From an uncultured Oscillospiraceae bacterium (GTDB lineage Bacteria; Bacillota; Clostridia; Oscillospirales; Oscillospiraceae): a stretch of DNA of 14,601 nt. The notes under the pieces are model-generated. The model was given only the letters and a program-made list of their open reading frames with translations, searched no databases and was not told where the DNA came from. Of this stretch, positions 1 to 7,027 are shown in pieces. The stretch is from contig CAKTJC010000052.1 in NCBI GenBank assembly GCA_934567355.1, forward strand, positions 1-14,601, given 5' to 3'. The stretch's first letter is position 1; each line of letters begins with the position of its first letter. The translations under genes were made by a program, and so were the position numbers.

Positions 1-141
1 GGGACGTTCCCCGACGGCAACTCTGCCCTGATGTTGGTCTGCGCCCGACTTCGCCACGTGGCGGGCACCCAGTGGGGCAGCAAGAAATACATGAACATGA
101 AGCACTTGGAGGCGGCTCTGGACGCCTCTATTGCCGGCTGA
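1..141 (+). CDS. IS256-family (mutator-type) transposase, C-terminal fragment
   Basis: The first 46 codons are open from the window edge to a TGA at 139-141. They contain FPDGNSALMLVCARLRHVAG followed by a WGSKKYMNMK stretch. This resembles the end of IS256/mutator-type transposases, where a phenylalanine-proline-rich turn, an SALMLV-type helix and a W-G-[ST]-[KR]-[KR]-Y segment precede the stop. The catalytic DDE residues lie upstream of the window, so activity cannot be judged. Family assignment is from pattern recognition of a short tail. A different transposase of the same superfamily is possible. Confidence 0.65.
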   Translation, partial: GTFPDGNSALMLVCARLRHVAGTQWGSKKYMNMKHLEAALDASIAG

Positions 142-197
142 CTTCATTCAGCCGGAGCCTGCAAACAATTTTGCGCATAAATCTTGACGGGACCAGT
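1..197 (+). mobile_element. Right end of an IS256-type insertion sequence (partial)
   Basis: After the transposase stop at 141 the sequence runs through a segment at about 165-197 (TTTTGCGCATAAATCTTGAC and following bases). This is the kind of sequence seen at the termini of IS256-family elements. The left end is outside the window, so the inverted repeat cannot be confirmed and the exact right boundary is a guess. The element borders the two-gene cassette that follows. Confidence 0.4.
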
Positions 198-240
198 TGC
201 TCCGAAACCTCCATAAAAATCTATGGTTCAAAAGAAGAAA

Positions 241-262
241 TCCGGGCTCAAAAAAGCCCGGA
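241..262 (-). terminator. Candidate rho-independent terminator of the RexAB-like operon
   Basis: TCCGGGCT and AGCCCGGA form a perfect 8-bp stem (241-248 with 255-262) around a 6-base loop. Read on the minus strand, the stem is followed by a T-rich tract (complement of 224-240, ATTTCTTCTTTTG), so it would stop transcription arriving from the gene that ends at 377. It lies about 115 bases beyond that stop codon. Confidence 0.5.
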
Positions 263-269
263 AACGGTT

Positions 270-298
270 GATGCGCCTGGCTTTGCGCCAGACGCATC
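270..298. repeat. Imperfect hairpin between the RexB-like gene and the terminator
   Basis: GATGCGCCTGG (270-280) and CCAGACGCATC (288-298) pair at 10 of 11 positions around a 7-base loop. It sits 7 bases from the stem at 241-262, so the two together may act as a tandem terminator for minus-strand transcription. No T-run follows directly on either strand. Confidence 0.4.
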
Positions 299-376
299 TA
301 TACCGGTAACTCTTTATGTCGTGTGTCGACAGAAAAGATGCGTTCCGGAAAATGCACTACTGTTCAGTCTGTTGAG

Positions 377-823
377 TCAAGTATTCCACAGCTGACGATT
401 TAACATAAACCGAAGGATTACGGCTAAAAAGAAGAGATTGAGTGCATATACTGTAAATCCGATAGATGAAAGGCACTGAATAATAATTTGAAATATTCTC
501 TTCGTTGCTTCAGCAGGAAGCAAAAGAGTAATACTACTAATGACAATAGTTGCAATTGCATATGCTGAGGCATACTTAAAGTAGATAACGAGTTGTCCCA
601 ACTGAGTAAATTCACTTTTAGCATGGGCTTGCGTTGCAGCCATTTTCTTTGCCAGATTAGTATTGATAAGGCCGAGTATAGCTGCTACATATACCGCCAA
701 AACAATGGAAGATAAAGTTAGTCCTTCACTTGCAATTATATTATAATCGAGGTGAGTTAACCACGAAATCACTATAGTAAGCGTTGCGAGTATTACAGCA
801 GCTGTTTTGTCGCTTTTACGCAT
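377..823 (-). CDS. Four-helix membrane protein, RexB-like second gene of a two-gene cassette
   Basis: The product has 148 residues and four hydrophobic segments, at roughly 8-26, 35-54, 77-103 and 112-139, with a charged stretch near 58-72 between the second and third. A GGGGGGAG sequence lies 3 bases upstream of the ATG at 823, and the start overlaps the end of the upstream gene by 31 bp, so the pair is translationally linked. Size, helix count, a TLSS-like entry to helix 2 followed by a basic loop, and position downstream of a soluble protein of about 270 residues recall lambda RexB (144 residues, four membrane helices). RexB is a membrane protein held to depolarise the cell when RexA senses phage growth. 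The match is architectural and from memory, not an alignment. The safe reading is a small integral membrane protein of unknown function. Confidence 0.55.
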   Translation of the reverse strand: MRKSDKTAAVILATLTIVISWLTHLDYNIIASEGLTLSSIVLAVYVAAILGLINTNLAKKMAATQAHAKSEFTQLGQLVIYFKYASAYAIATIVISSITLLLPAEATKRIFQIIIQCLSSIGFTVYALNLFFLAVILRFMLNRQLWNT

Positions 824-1611
824 TCGCTCCCCCCCAATTGATTGACTAACAATGTTTTAACGATGCTTGGTTCATAGCGATAATCATCGTCTTTAATTAT
901 ATTGATTTCTACAGAAGATATAAGAGTTGAAAAATTGAAAGTGCTTTCAAGCCCATTGTCATCCATACCAACCACGATCACATCCTCAAATTCACCGCTC
1001 TCGCGCTTCATTTTCCAATCTCTAAGTGCGTTCTTAGCTGCCCCAATGGGTGTAGCACCATAATCGAGACGAATCTTGCTTTTTTCAGGCAAATCCAAGC
1101 CATACAGATTTGCTTGCTTTTTAAAGATGCTATCTTCCTTGGAAGTGAACAGAGTTCTTCTTTGTGTAAAGCAAACAGACTTTAATTGCGTTACGACATT
1201 CAAGAAATCATCAACGGAACGGAGTACATTCTTTGTTTGCGCAGATTTTTGCAACATTTCTGAAATGTAATCTGTGATGGTAGCTTTTTTGCTATAGTCA
1301 GATACATATAGGATATGGCTCTCCAAGTCATAACATGAGAACAGCTGAAGTCTGGGTTCTACTTGACTTTTAGGTCGAGGGTTCTCTTTTACAGAGTTAT
1401 CCTCTGTGTCTATGACCTTATCTGAATACAATTTTGCGTTATCATATTGAAAATACATCCAATAAAAACGGTCAGTAATGAACTCTTGTTCGACACTATA
1501 TAAATAAGCACCTTTAGGATACAATCCTCGCCCAACCTCTTGGAGATTTTTAAATATCGAAATATCAGGAAATTGATCGTTGATATAAAGCAATACCGCG
1601 TGAAATTTCAT
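793..1611 (-). CDS. Soluble 272-residue protein, RexA-like first gene of a two-gene cassette
   Basis: The start is the ATG at 1611 (MKFHAVLLYIND), because a strong GAGGAGG lies 6 bases upstream. A TTG five codons earlier lies within the ribosome binding site itself. The 272-residue product has no signal peptide or membrane segment. It looks like an alternating alpha/beta protein: an early AYLYSVEQ strand, LQLFSCYDLESHILYVSDYS near residues 95-115 followed by a helix (TITDYISEML), and an acidic C-terminal half. I recognise no catalytic motif. Lambda RexA is 279 residues, precedes RexB and has a comparable middle section (a 'SFLFV...TTSDLTDFL' pattern). Here order, overlap, sizes and membrane partner match that arrangement, so an abortive-infection sensor is the best guess. 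Other two-gene defence modules with a four-helix partner, such as Kiwa, remain possible. Confidence 0.5.
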   Translation of the reverse strand: MKFHAVLLYINDQFPDISIFKNLQEVGRGLYPKGAYLYSVEQEFITDRFYWMYFQYDNAKLYSDKVIDTEDNSVKENPRPKSQVEPRLQLFSCYDLESHILYVSDYSKKATITDYISEMLQKSAQTKNVLRSVDDFLNVVTQLKSVCFTQRRTLFTSKEDSIFKKQANLYGLDLPEKSKIRLDYGATPIGAAKNALRDWKMKRESGEFEDVIVVGMDDNGLESTFNFSTLISSVEINIIKDDDYRYEPSIVKTLLVNQLGGSECVKATKQLL

Positions 1612-1727
1612 CACAGCCCTCCTCAAACACTAAGTCCTATTGTTAATCGCCCATTTAAATAGATGCGTCTATATTCAACCGGTCCGTATGCCAAGGATAA
1701 CGGTGCAATTACTCACTACTCTAATTA

Positions 1728-1756
1728 ATTATACAGCTATTTTGATAATCTGTCCA
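1728..1756 (-). promoter_or_regulatory. Sigma-70-type promoter of the RexAB-like operon
   Basis: On the minus strand TGGACA (complement of 1751-1756) is separated by exactly 17 bases from a perfect TATAAT (complement of 1728-1733). Transcription would begin near 1721, leaving a leader of about 110 bases before the ATG at 1611. The near-consensus boxes and their position just ahead of the cassette make this a convincing promoter. Confidence 0.65.
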
Positions 1757-1774
1757 TCACATACGGTAAATAAG

Positions 1775-1816
1775 GAATGGAGGCGTACTGCGATTCAATG
1801 CAGTATGCCTCCATTC
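1775..1816. repeat. Strong 17-bp hairpin just upstream of the RexAB-like promoter
   Basis: Arms 1775-1791 and 1800-1816 are complementary over 17 bp with a single mismatch (a G-T pair) around an 8-base loop. It lies 7 bases after the stop of the decayed metallophosphoesterase and 19 bases before the -35 box of the next operon. Read on the minus strand no uninterrupted T-run follows (CCTTATTTACC), so it is an atypical terminator. It could equally be a palindromic operator or a mobile-element relic. Confidence 0.6.
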
Positions 1817-1822
1817 ATCATT

Positions 1823-2060
1823 TCAGCCAAATAATCTGCTCATATAGCATGACAAATCTTTTTCTATCACCGTGTTCTCATGGTAGTACCCGAAAAACCA
1901 GTATTGGAAGCGGCAGCATTCTCGAACTTCATCAAGGAAGTCCGTCAGGACATCCCGTTGGTACAGTCCACCACTGAATGTATCCTAGATGCTGCTGAGG
2001 CAGCAGTGGCATTCAATCGTAGGATAAGCTGCGGAGCAAATCATAGTTCATGTGATTCCT
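1823..2060 (-). pseudogene. Decayed metallophosphoesterase, C-terminal remnant
   Basis: The last 53 codons before a TGA at 1823-1825 read DTFSGGLYQRDVLTDFLDEV, then an arginine-rich joint, YWFFGYYHEN and a short tail. In calcineurin-like metallophosphoesterases of Clostridia the same place holds a LTDFLEEV-type helix followed by FFGHYH, whose histidines bind metal; here the first of these is Y. Directly upstream in frame is CHCCLSSI, the family's HCCPSSIQ-type segment, interrupted by TAG at 1985-1987 where a CAG (Q) would be expected. Farther upstream the reading frame shifts (NYDLLRSLSYD in another frame, to about 2060) and the N-terminal half is gone. Family identity is from recalled motifs. 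The broken state is visible directly. Confidence 0.5.
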
Positions 2061-2346
2061 ATTGACAAACAGGCGATGAGACGTCCAACCTCTCAGCCAG
2101 TCCAGACACCCTATGTGTACCAGTGGCCATTTCAGTAAATTATATCAATCTCGGGTTATCGTATCCGCGAAGTTTCTTTGACTTTAACCGATCTACATTG
2201 ATTGGTGATAGTACCCGTTTAGAGGTATCAATCGTCGACGCACTGGAGGAACTTTTTGCCAAAGTTGTATTCTTGCTTATGGTGACCTTTTTACATTGCT
2301 GCTAATATCGCACATTGCATTAGCACCGAAGTCTTGCAAGTTTCCT
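2061..2346. other. AT-rich stretch without a recognisable gene
   Basis: Short open frames exist on both strands here, but none has a good ribosome binding site or a recognisable motif. It is probably decayed DNA between the metallophosphoesterase remnant and the IS3-type element. Confidence 0.5.
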
Positions 2347-3531
2347 CGTCTCATTTTCTGTGGTATCCTAATCTAACAGAGGAGGATATTGCTATGAAAT
2401 ATTCAAACGATGAAAAGCTATCCATCATCACGCGCTATCAGCAAGGTGAAAATGTCGCTACGCTTTCCGATGAACTCGATATCCCGCGCAGCACCTTATA
2501 TCGGTGGCTTAAATCTTTTCCGACGGACAGCACTGAAAAGCCATTGAAATTTTCTTATCAAGAATACGCATTACTTCAGCGAAAGGTTAAAAAATTGCAG
2601 AATATCATCACGATTTTGAAATCTGTTGATTGTCTGGCAATTGCTCCGTTAAAAGATCGTCTGCATGCTTTGGAGCCGTTTTACGGGAAATATGAAGTTC
2701 ACACAATATGCGAAGCGCTGGATGTTGACCGCGGTACATTCTACAACCATATGTTACGCAGTAAGCGCGGAAACGCCTGGTTTGATAAACGCCGTCAAGA
2801 ATACTGCCAGATCATCCGTGATGTGTTTGACGAATATAGGCAGATATTGGGTGCAGAGAAAATTCGAACGATTCTCATTCAGCGTGGACACCAGGTCAGT
2901 GCGGAATATATTTCACAACTCATGCGTGAGATGGGCTTGAGCAGTGTTCAGTCGACAGCAAAAAAGGAATATTTAAAGCTTCGTGAGCCGGAACGAAAGA
3001 AGAACCTCCTACAGCAACAATTTACTGCCACTCAGCCAAATCAACGATGGGTCAGCGATGTCACCTGTTTTAAGCTGGGAGACCACTACTTTTATGTCTG
3101 TGTGATCATTGATCTCTTCTCCCGCAAAGTGATTGCATATAAGATTTCAAAGAAGAACAGTACCCAGCTTATTACTGCCACATTCAAAATGGCGCATGAG
3201 ACACGCCAACCTCCATCTGGTCTTATTTTTCATAGTGACCGAGGCGCGCAGTATACCTCCCATCGATTCCAGCAGCTCTTACATAAGCACAATGTAGAGC
3301 AATCATTTTCACAACCGGGTAAACCGCATGATAACGCAGTTGCAGAATCATTTTTCGCATCGCTGAAAAAAGAAGAACTCTACCGAAGAGATCATCCTTC
3401 CGATAGAGCATTTCAAGCAAGTGTCGCTTCCTATATTGAGTTTTACAATACCAAACGACCGCATCGCACATTGAAAAATCTGACGCCGTGTCAAATGGAA
3501 GAATAGTCCACCGAGAATGTCAAATGAGACA
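2347..3531 (+). mobile_element. IS3-family insertion sequence, apparently complete
   Basis: GTCTCATTT at 2348-2356 is repeated inverted as AAATGAGAC at 3522-3530, bracketing an intact transposase gene. The next bases fit less well: TGTCTCATTTGACA on the right arm against CGTCTCATTTTCTG on the left. The outer limits are therefore uncertain by one to three bases. A possible 3-bp target duplication, TCC at 2343-2345 and 3532-3534, needs the ends at 2346 and 3531. Total length of about 1.19 kb is normal for the family. Confidence 0.6.
2394..3506 (+). CDS. IS3-family transposase, single-frame DDE type
   Basis: The ATG at 2394 follows GAGGAGG at 2381-2387 and begins MKYSNDEKLS. A TTG 20 codons upstream lacks such a site and is outside or at the inverted repeat. 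The 370-residue product has an N-terminal helix-turn-helix (about 8-40, ATLSDELDIPRSTLYRWL), a linker with a basic helix, the HTH_21-like region (about 130-180) and an integrase core. In the core the catalytic residues are D222 (RWVSDVT), D282 (FHSDRG) and E318 (AVAESFFASLKKE). The D282 to E318 spacing is the D(35)E typical of IS3 elements. Many IS3 members split this protein into OrfA and OrfB joined by a programmed frameshift. Here everything is in one frame, so no frameshift is needed. All catalytic residues are present, so it is probably functional. Confidence 0.92.
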   Translation: MKYSNDEKLSIITRYQQGENVATLSDELDIPRSTLYRWLKSFPTDSTEKPLKFSYQEYALLQRKVKKLQNIITILKSVDCLAIAPLKDRLHALEPFYGKYEVHTICEALDVDRGTFYNHMLRSKRGNAWFDKRRQEYCQIIRDVFDEYRQILGAEKIRTILIQRGHQVSAEYISQLMREMGLSSVQSTAKKEYLKLREPERKKNLLQQQFTATQPNQRWVSDVTCFKLGDHYFYVCVIIDLFSRKVIAYKISKKNSTQLITATFKMAHETRQPPSGLIFHSDRGAQYTSHRFQQLLHKHNVEQSFSQPGKPHDNAVAESFFASLKKEELYRRDHPSDRAFQASVASYIEFYNTKRPHRTLKNLTPCQMEE

Positions 3532-3693
3532 TCCGTGTTCGAACCGCCTGATTTTTTTGTTTTCTATGCCAAGCAAATTGCTTTCCAGTACTTTTGGGAC
3601 GCAGGATTTCCGGTTGTTCCGGCTCCATCTGTGGCTGGTTGTGTGGTCAAATACCAAGAAGTACCAAATCGTTACAGCTTAAATAATTTCTAA
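3532..3693 (+). pseudogene. Unrecognised coding remnant cut by the IS3-type element
   Basis: From the right edge of the insertion element to a TAA at 3691-3693 one frame is open and reads like a real protein: FEPPDFFVFYAKQIAFQYFW, then DAGFPVVPAPSVAGCVVKYQ, then EVPNRYSLNNF. It has no start codon or ribosome binding site of its own. I do not recognise the family. It may be the 3' end of a gene interrupted by the element, though I could not find the matching 5' part left of 2347. Confidence 0.3.
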
Positions 3694-3796
3694 AGCACTA
3701 TTATTGTTGTACTTTCCCGTCCCCGTTACTTTTGATACAGTGTTAACAAAGAAGAGTAGTTATTTTTTTACGTATCTATATAACAAAAAAGCGAAA

Positions 3797-3833
3797 GAAA
3801 CTCCCTCTGTAGGATTCCTACAGAGGGAGTTTC
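3797..3833 (-). terminator. Rho-independent terminator of the transporter/transketolase operon
   Basis: A perfect 17-bp inverted repeat (3797-3813 with 3817-3833) encloses a 3-base loop. On the minus strand the stem runs into CTTTCGCTTTTTTGTTATA, giving a T-rich tail. It lies 75 bases past the stop codon of the glycerate kinase gene, in the right place to close the long minus-strand operon. Confidence 0.8.
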
Positions 3834-3907
3834 CGGTGATCGCCAAAGTTGGCTTCTCACCATAGGAAGAAGGAATAAAGAGAATCAGCAATGTATCCAT
3901 TCAGCAG

Positions 3908-5035
3908 CTATATAACCGCTCTAATTAACCGTAAAATATCTTCCAGCGTTCTCTGGTAATAGACGGCGCTCTTCGGCGCGTACTCCCAAAAGTCCTGGGC
4001 CGAGCGGTCAATGCTGAACATAGCAGTAACGCCCAGATCATATCCGGCGGCCGCATCCTCGGCAATTCCGCCCACCAGGGCCAGAAGTGGGATATTCCGT
4101 GGCTTGGTCCGTCCTGCAATACCTGAGATGACCTTGCCGTGGACGCTCTGGCTGTCAATCCGGCCCTCACCGGTGATGACCAGATCTGTCCCTTCCAGCA
4201 TGGCGTCAAATCCAATGGTATCCAGCACGCTTTCAATACCGGATTTTAACCTTGCTCCCAGAAAGGCCACACAGCCCCCGCCCATACCGCCGGCTGCGCC
4301 GGCACCGGGCAGGTCAGCCACCGAGCAGTTCAGGCTCATCTGAATGGCCTTATCCAGCTTCCGCAGCCCCTCGTCCAGCTGCGCCACCATGTCCTGATCC
4401 GCGCCCTTCTGGGGGGCAAAGATATAAGCCGCTCCCCTTGGACCGTAAAGGGGATTGTCCACGTCACACATCACCGTGATGGTGACCCCCTCCAAACGCT
4501 CCCGGGCCCGGGAAACGTCGATCTTGTGGATATGATCCAGGGTCAGTCCAGTGGGGACGAACTCCGCTCCCTGGCGGTCATAGAACTTGACGCCCAAGGC
4601 GGCGGCGCAGCCGCAGCCGCCGTCGTTGGTGGCGCTGCCGCCAAGGCCCAGGAGGATTTCCCGGCAGCCATGCTCCACCGCATGGGCAATGAGCTGCCCC
4701 ACGCCGTATGTAGTGCTCCGGGCGGGATCTCTCCGCTCGCCCACCATGGGCAGGCCCGCCGCAGCGGTCATCTCGATAATGGCGCACCCGTCCTTCCGGC
4801 CGTAGCTGGCCTGGATCGGCTCCCCATAGGGGCCGGTCACCACAGCTTTTACACGCTGGGCTCCAATGGCCTCCACAAAGCAATCCACCGTTCCCTCTCC
4901 CCCGTCTGCTACCGGGACCGTAAGAACCTGGCATTGGGGAAAGAATTTGGGAATGGACTCCCGGGCAATCCGGCAGATTTCCAAGCTGGAGATGGTACCC
5001 TTGAAGGAGTCAGAAATGACAATGCACTTTTTCAT
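3908..5035 (-). CDS. glxK: Glycerate 2-kinase (GlxK/GarK type)
   Basis: This cytoplasmic enzyme phosphorylates D-glycerate with ATP to give 2-phosphoglycerate, a glycolytic intermediate. Length (375 residues) and motifs fit the GlxK/GarK family: SDSFKG (8-13), VADGGEGT (42-49), GGSATNDGG (132-140), CDVDNPLYGPRGAA (190-203) and TGEGRIDSQSVHGK (287-300). Nothing is truncated and all signature blocks are present. The gene is the last of the operon and starts only 4 bases after the dehydrogenase stop codon. Its own ribosome binding site is weak (AAGTAAGAG), so translation is probably coupled to the upstream gene. Pairing with a hydroxyacid dehydrogenase suggests the pathway ends in glycerate. The symbol is by family; garK would be equally fair. 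Confidence 0.92.
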   Translation of the reverse strand: MKKCIVISDSFKGTISSLEICRIARESIPKFFPQCQVLTVPVADGGEGTVDCFVEAIGAQRVKAVVTGPYGEPIQASYGRKDGCAIIEMTAAAGLPMVGERRDPARSTTYGVGQLIAHAVEHGCREILLGLGGSATNDGGCGCAAALGVKFYDRQGAEFVPTGLTLDHIHKIDVSRARERLEGVTITVMCDVDNPLYGPRGAAYIFAPQKGADQDMVAQLDEGLRKLDKAIQMSLNCSVADLPGAGAAGGMGGGCVAFLGARLKSGIESVLDTIGFDAMLEGTDLVITGEGRIDSQSVHGKVISGIAGRTKPRNIPLLALVGGIAEDAAAGYDLGVTAMFSIDRSAQDFWEYAPKSAVYYQRTLEDILRLIRAVI

Positions 5036-5039
5036 ACTC

Positions 5040-6005
5040 TTACTTGTTTACCACATTGATGGGGTTACCATCCAAATACGCCTTCACATTGTCCACGGTG
5101 ATGTCCATAATGCGCTGGCGGGCCTCCTTGGCCCCCCAGGACATGTGGGGCGTGATGATGCAGTTGGGGGCGGAGAGCAGGGGGTTGTCCTCCCGGATGG
5201 GCTCGGTGTACACCACATCCAGACCGACGGCGGCCAGTTTACCTGACTTCAGCGCCTCGGTAACATCCTGCTCATCGATCAGCTGACCGCGGGAGTTATT
5301 GATGAGAATGGCCCCGTCCTTCATCTTAGCGATATTGGCCTTGTTGATGATCTTTTCATTCTCAGGGGTCAGGTTGCAGTGAAGGAAGACAACATCGGAC
5401 TGGGCCAGCAGGGTGTCCAGATCCACATACTCTCCGATGGTCTTGCCGGAATCATTGGGGTAGAGATCGTAGGCCAGCACCTTCATCCCCAGGGCTTTGG
5501 CAATACGGCCGGTTGTCTGGCCGATGCGGCCAAAGCCGATGATACCGGCGGTCTTGCCGTCCAGCTCAATGAGGGGGTAATCCCAGTAGCACCAGTCAAT
5601 ATGGTTCTGCCACTTGCCCTCATGGACAGTCTGGTCGTGGTGACCAATGTGGTGGCATATCTCCAGCAGCAGCGCAATGGCATACTGTCCCACACAGGCG
5701 GTTCCGTAAGTGGGCACGTTGCACACCAAGATCCCCTTTTCCTTAGCGTAGTTATAGTCGGCCACATTGTATCCCGTAGCCAGGAAAGCGATGAGCTTCA
5801 GGTTGGGGCACTTATCCATGGTCTCTTTGGAAATGGGAGTCTTGTTGGTGATAACCACCTCGGCATCGCCAATACGCTGGACAATAATGGGGTCTTCCAC
5901 ATAGCTGGTGCGGTCGTATACCGTCAGCTCTCCCAGTTTGCCTAATTCATCCCAGCTCAAATCGCCGGGATTTTCGGTATATCCATCCAGAACAACAATT
6001 TTCAT
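5040..6005 (-). CDS. D-2-hydroxyacid dehydrogenase, probably hydroxypyruvate/glyoxylate reductase
   Basis: The ATG at 6005 (MKIVVLDGYTENPGD) is preceded by AAGGAG at a 7-base spacing. Upstream extension to 6041 has no such site and would run into a hairpin. The 321-residue protein has the family's two-part fold. The NAD-binding loop is GFGRIG (157-162), with D180 at the end of the second strand, which favours NADH over NADPH. The catalytic set is R239 (NNSRG), E268 (TEPIREDNP) and H287 (PHMSWG). Enzymes of this group reduce 2-keto acids such as hydroxypyruvate or glyoxylate to the D-hydroxy acid. With glycerate kinase directly downstream, hydroxypyruvate to D-glycerate is the most likely step. 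Exact substrate choice is inference. Confidence 0.88.
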   Translation of the reverse strand: MKIVVLDGYTENPGDLSWDELGKLGELTVYDRTSYVEDPIIVQRIGDAEVVITNKTPISKETMDKCPNLKLIAFLATGYNVADYNYAKEKGILVCNVPTYGTACVGQYAIALLLEICHHIGHHDQTVHEGKWQNHIDWCYWDYPLIELDGKTAGIIGFGRIGQTTGRIAKALGMKVLAYDLYPNDSGKTIGEYVDLDTLLAQSDVVFLHCNLTPENEKIINKANIAKMKDGAILINNSRGQLIDEQDVTEALKSGKLAAVGLDVVYTEPIREDNPLLSAPNCIITPHMSWGAKEARQRIMDITVDNVKAYLDGNPINVVNK

Positions 6006-6030
6006 GCTTTCACTCCTTGTCCTGTCAATG

Positions 6031-6068
6031 CAAAACGGCAAATAAGCTGGGGCCTATTTGCCGTTTTG
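6031..6068 (-). terminator. Intercistronic hairpin between transketolase and dehydrogenase genes
   Basis: CAAAACGGCAAATA (6031-6044) and TATTTGCCGTTTTG (6055-6068) are perfectly complementary over 14 bp around a 10-base loop that can add two further pairs. On the minus strand the stem ends in TTTTG and is followed by CATTGACAGG, so it is at most a partial terminator. It fills the 80-base gap between the two genes, the widest gap inside the operon, and may lower expression of the last two genes or protect the upstream mRNA. Confidence 0.55.
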
Positions 6069-6085
6069 TAACTCTGTATCAAGCT

Positions 6086-7027
6086 TTACAGCATTGCCTT
6101 ACAGGCGTCAACAATAGCCTCAACCGTGATGCCATTCTTGGCCAGCAGGCGCTGATAGGGCGCGGACTCACCGAAGCAGTCGGGGATACCGATTCGCTTA
6201 ACCTTACCGCAGCCCAGCTCGGCGGCCACCTCGCACACAGCGCTGCCCAGACCATTAATAATGTTGTGATCCTCCACGGTGACCACACCCTTGCACTCCT
6301 TCAGCACCTTGGTCACAGCTTCGGTGTCCAGGGGCTTGATGGTGTGCATGTCCAGCACAGTGGCCTGGATGCCCTCCTCGGCCAGTTTGTCGCAGGCAGC
6401 CAAAGCAAGGGACATAATCTCACCGTTGGCAATGATGGCCACGTCCTTGCCGCTGCGGATCTCCTTGGCCTTGCCGATGACAAACTCCTCATCCTCATCG
6501 TAGATATCGGGCACTGCGTCACGGGTAAAGCGGAGGTAGACAGGACCGTAATACTCCGCGGCTGCCCGCACCAGCTTCTTGGTGGAGGCGTAGTCGCAGC
6601 TCATGATGACGGTCATATTGGGGATGGTGCGCAGAATGCCCATATCCTCAATGCCCTGGTGGCTTGCACCGTCGTTGGCGGGGGTAAAGCCGCCGTGGGA
6701 GCAGGCAATTTTCACATTCAGCTTGGGGTAGCATACTTCCTGGCGGATCTGCTCCACCATACGCATGCTGCCGAACACGGCATAAGTAGTCACAAAGGGG
6801 ATCTTGCCACAGGTGGCCAGACCGGCGGCTACGCCGGCGGCATTCTGCTCAGCAATACCCACGTTTACCTGCTGCTCAGGCAGTTCCTTGGCGAAGGGAA
6901 TGGTCTTACAGGACTTGCCGATGTCGCAGTCCACCACATAAATGTCCTTATTCTTCTTGCCCAGAGCCAGGATCTCCTCTCCGTAGGCGTCCCGGGTGGG
7001 ATGGCTGGTATTCTTTACCTGCACCAT
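6086..7027 (-). CDS. Transketolase, C-terminal subunit
   Basis: This 313-residue protein carries the pyrimidine-binding and C-terminal domains of a transketolase. The catalytic glutamate that activates thiamine diphosphate is E60 in NVGIAEQNAAG, and substrate-contacting GASHQGIEDMG lies at 120-130. A C-terminal transketolase domain follows from about 190 (AIIANGEIMSLALAACDKL). Its start codon touches the stop codon of the N-terminal subunit (TAA directly followed by ATG), so the two halves are translated in fixed ratio and should form one active enzyme. The enzyme transfers a two-carbon ketol unit between a ketose and an aldehyde. Genomes usually also have a housekeeping transketolase, so this linked copy may be pathway-specific, as in split transketolases of apiose and sulfoquinovose degradation. 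Confidence 0.93.
   Translation of the reverse strand: MVQVKNTSHPTRDAYGEEILALGKKNKDIYVVDCDIGKSCKTIPFAKELPEQQVNVGIAEQNAAGVAAGLATCGKIPFVTTYAVFGSMRMVEQIRQEVCYPKLNVKIACSHGGFTPANDGASHQGIEDMGILRTIPNMTVIMSCDYASTKKLVRAAAEYYGPVYLRFTRDAVPDIYDEDEEFVIGKAKEIRSGKDVAIIANGEIMSLALAACDKLAEEGIQATVLDMHTIKPLDTEAVTKVLKECKGVVTVEDHNIINGLGSAVCEVAAELGCGKVKRIGIPDCFGESAPYQRLLAKNGITVEAIVDACKAML

Noticed and set aside
241..298. Tandem hairpins as a CRISPR-like or repeat array
   Set aside because: The two stems differ in sequence and do not recur. They fit a terminator region better.
72..395. 107-codon plus-strand frame at the left edge
   Set aside because: It shares bases with the IS256-type transposase tail in another frame, then runs through hairpins and the antisense of the membrane protein. 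No domain is visible.
793..1611. KwaB (Kiwa) identity for the 272-residue protein
   Set aside because: The four-helix partner would also fit Kiwa, but I see no DUF4868-like pattern and the gene order matches rexA-rexB better. Left only as an alternative.
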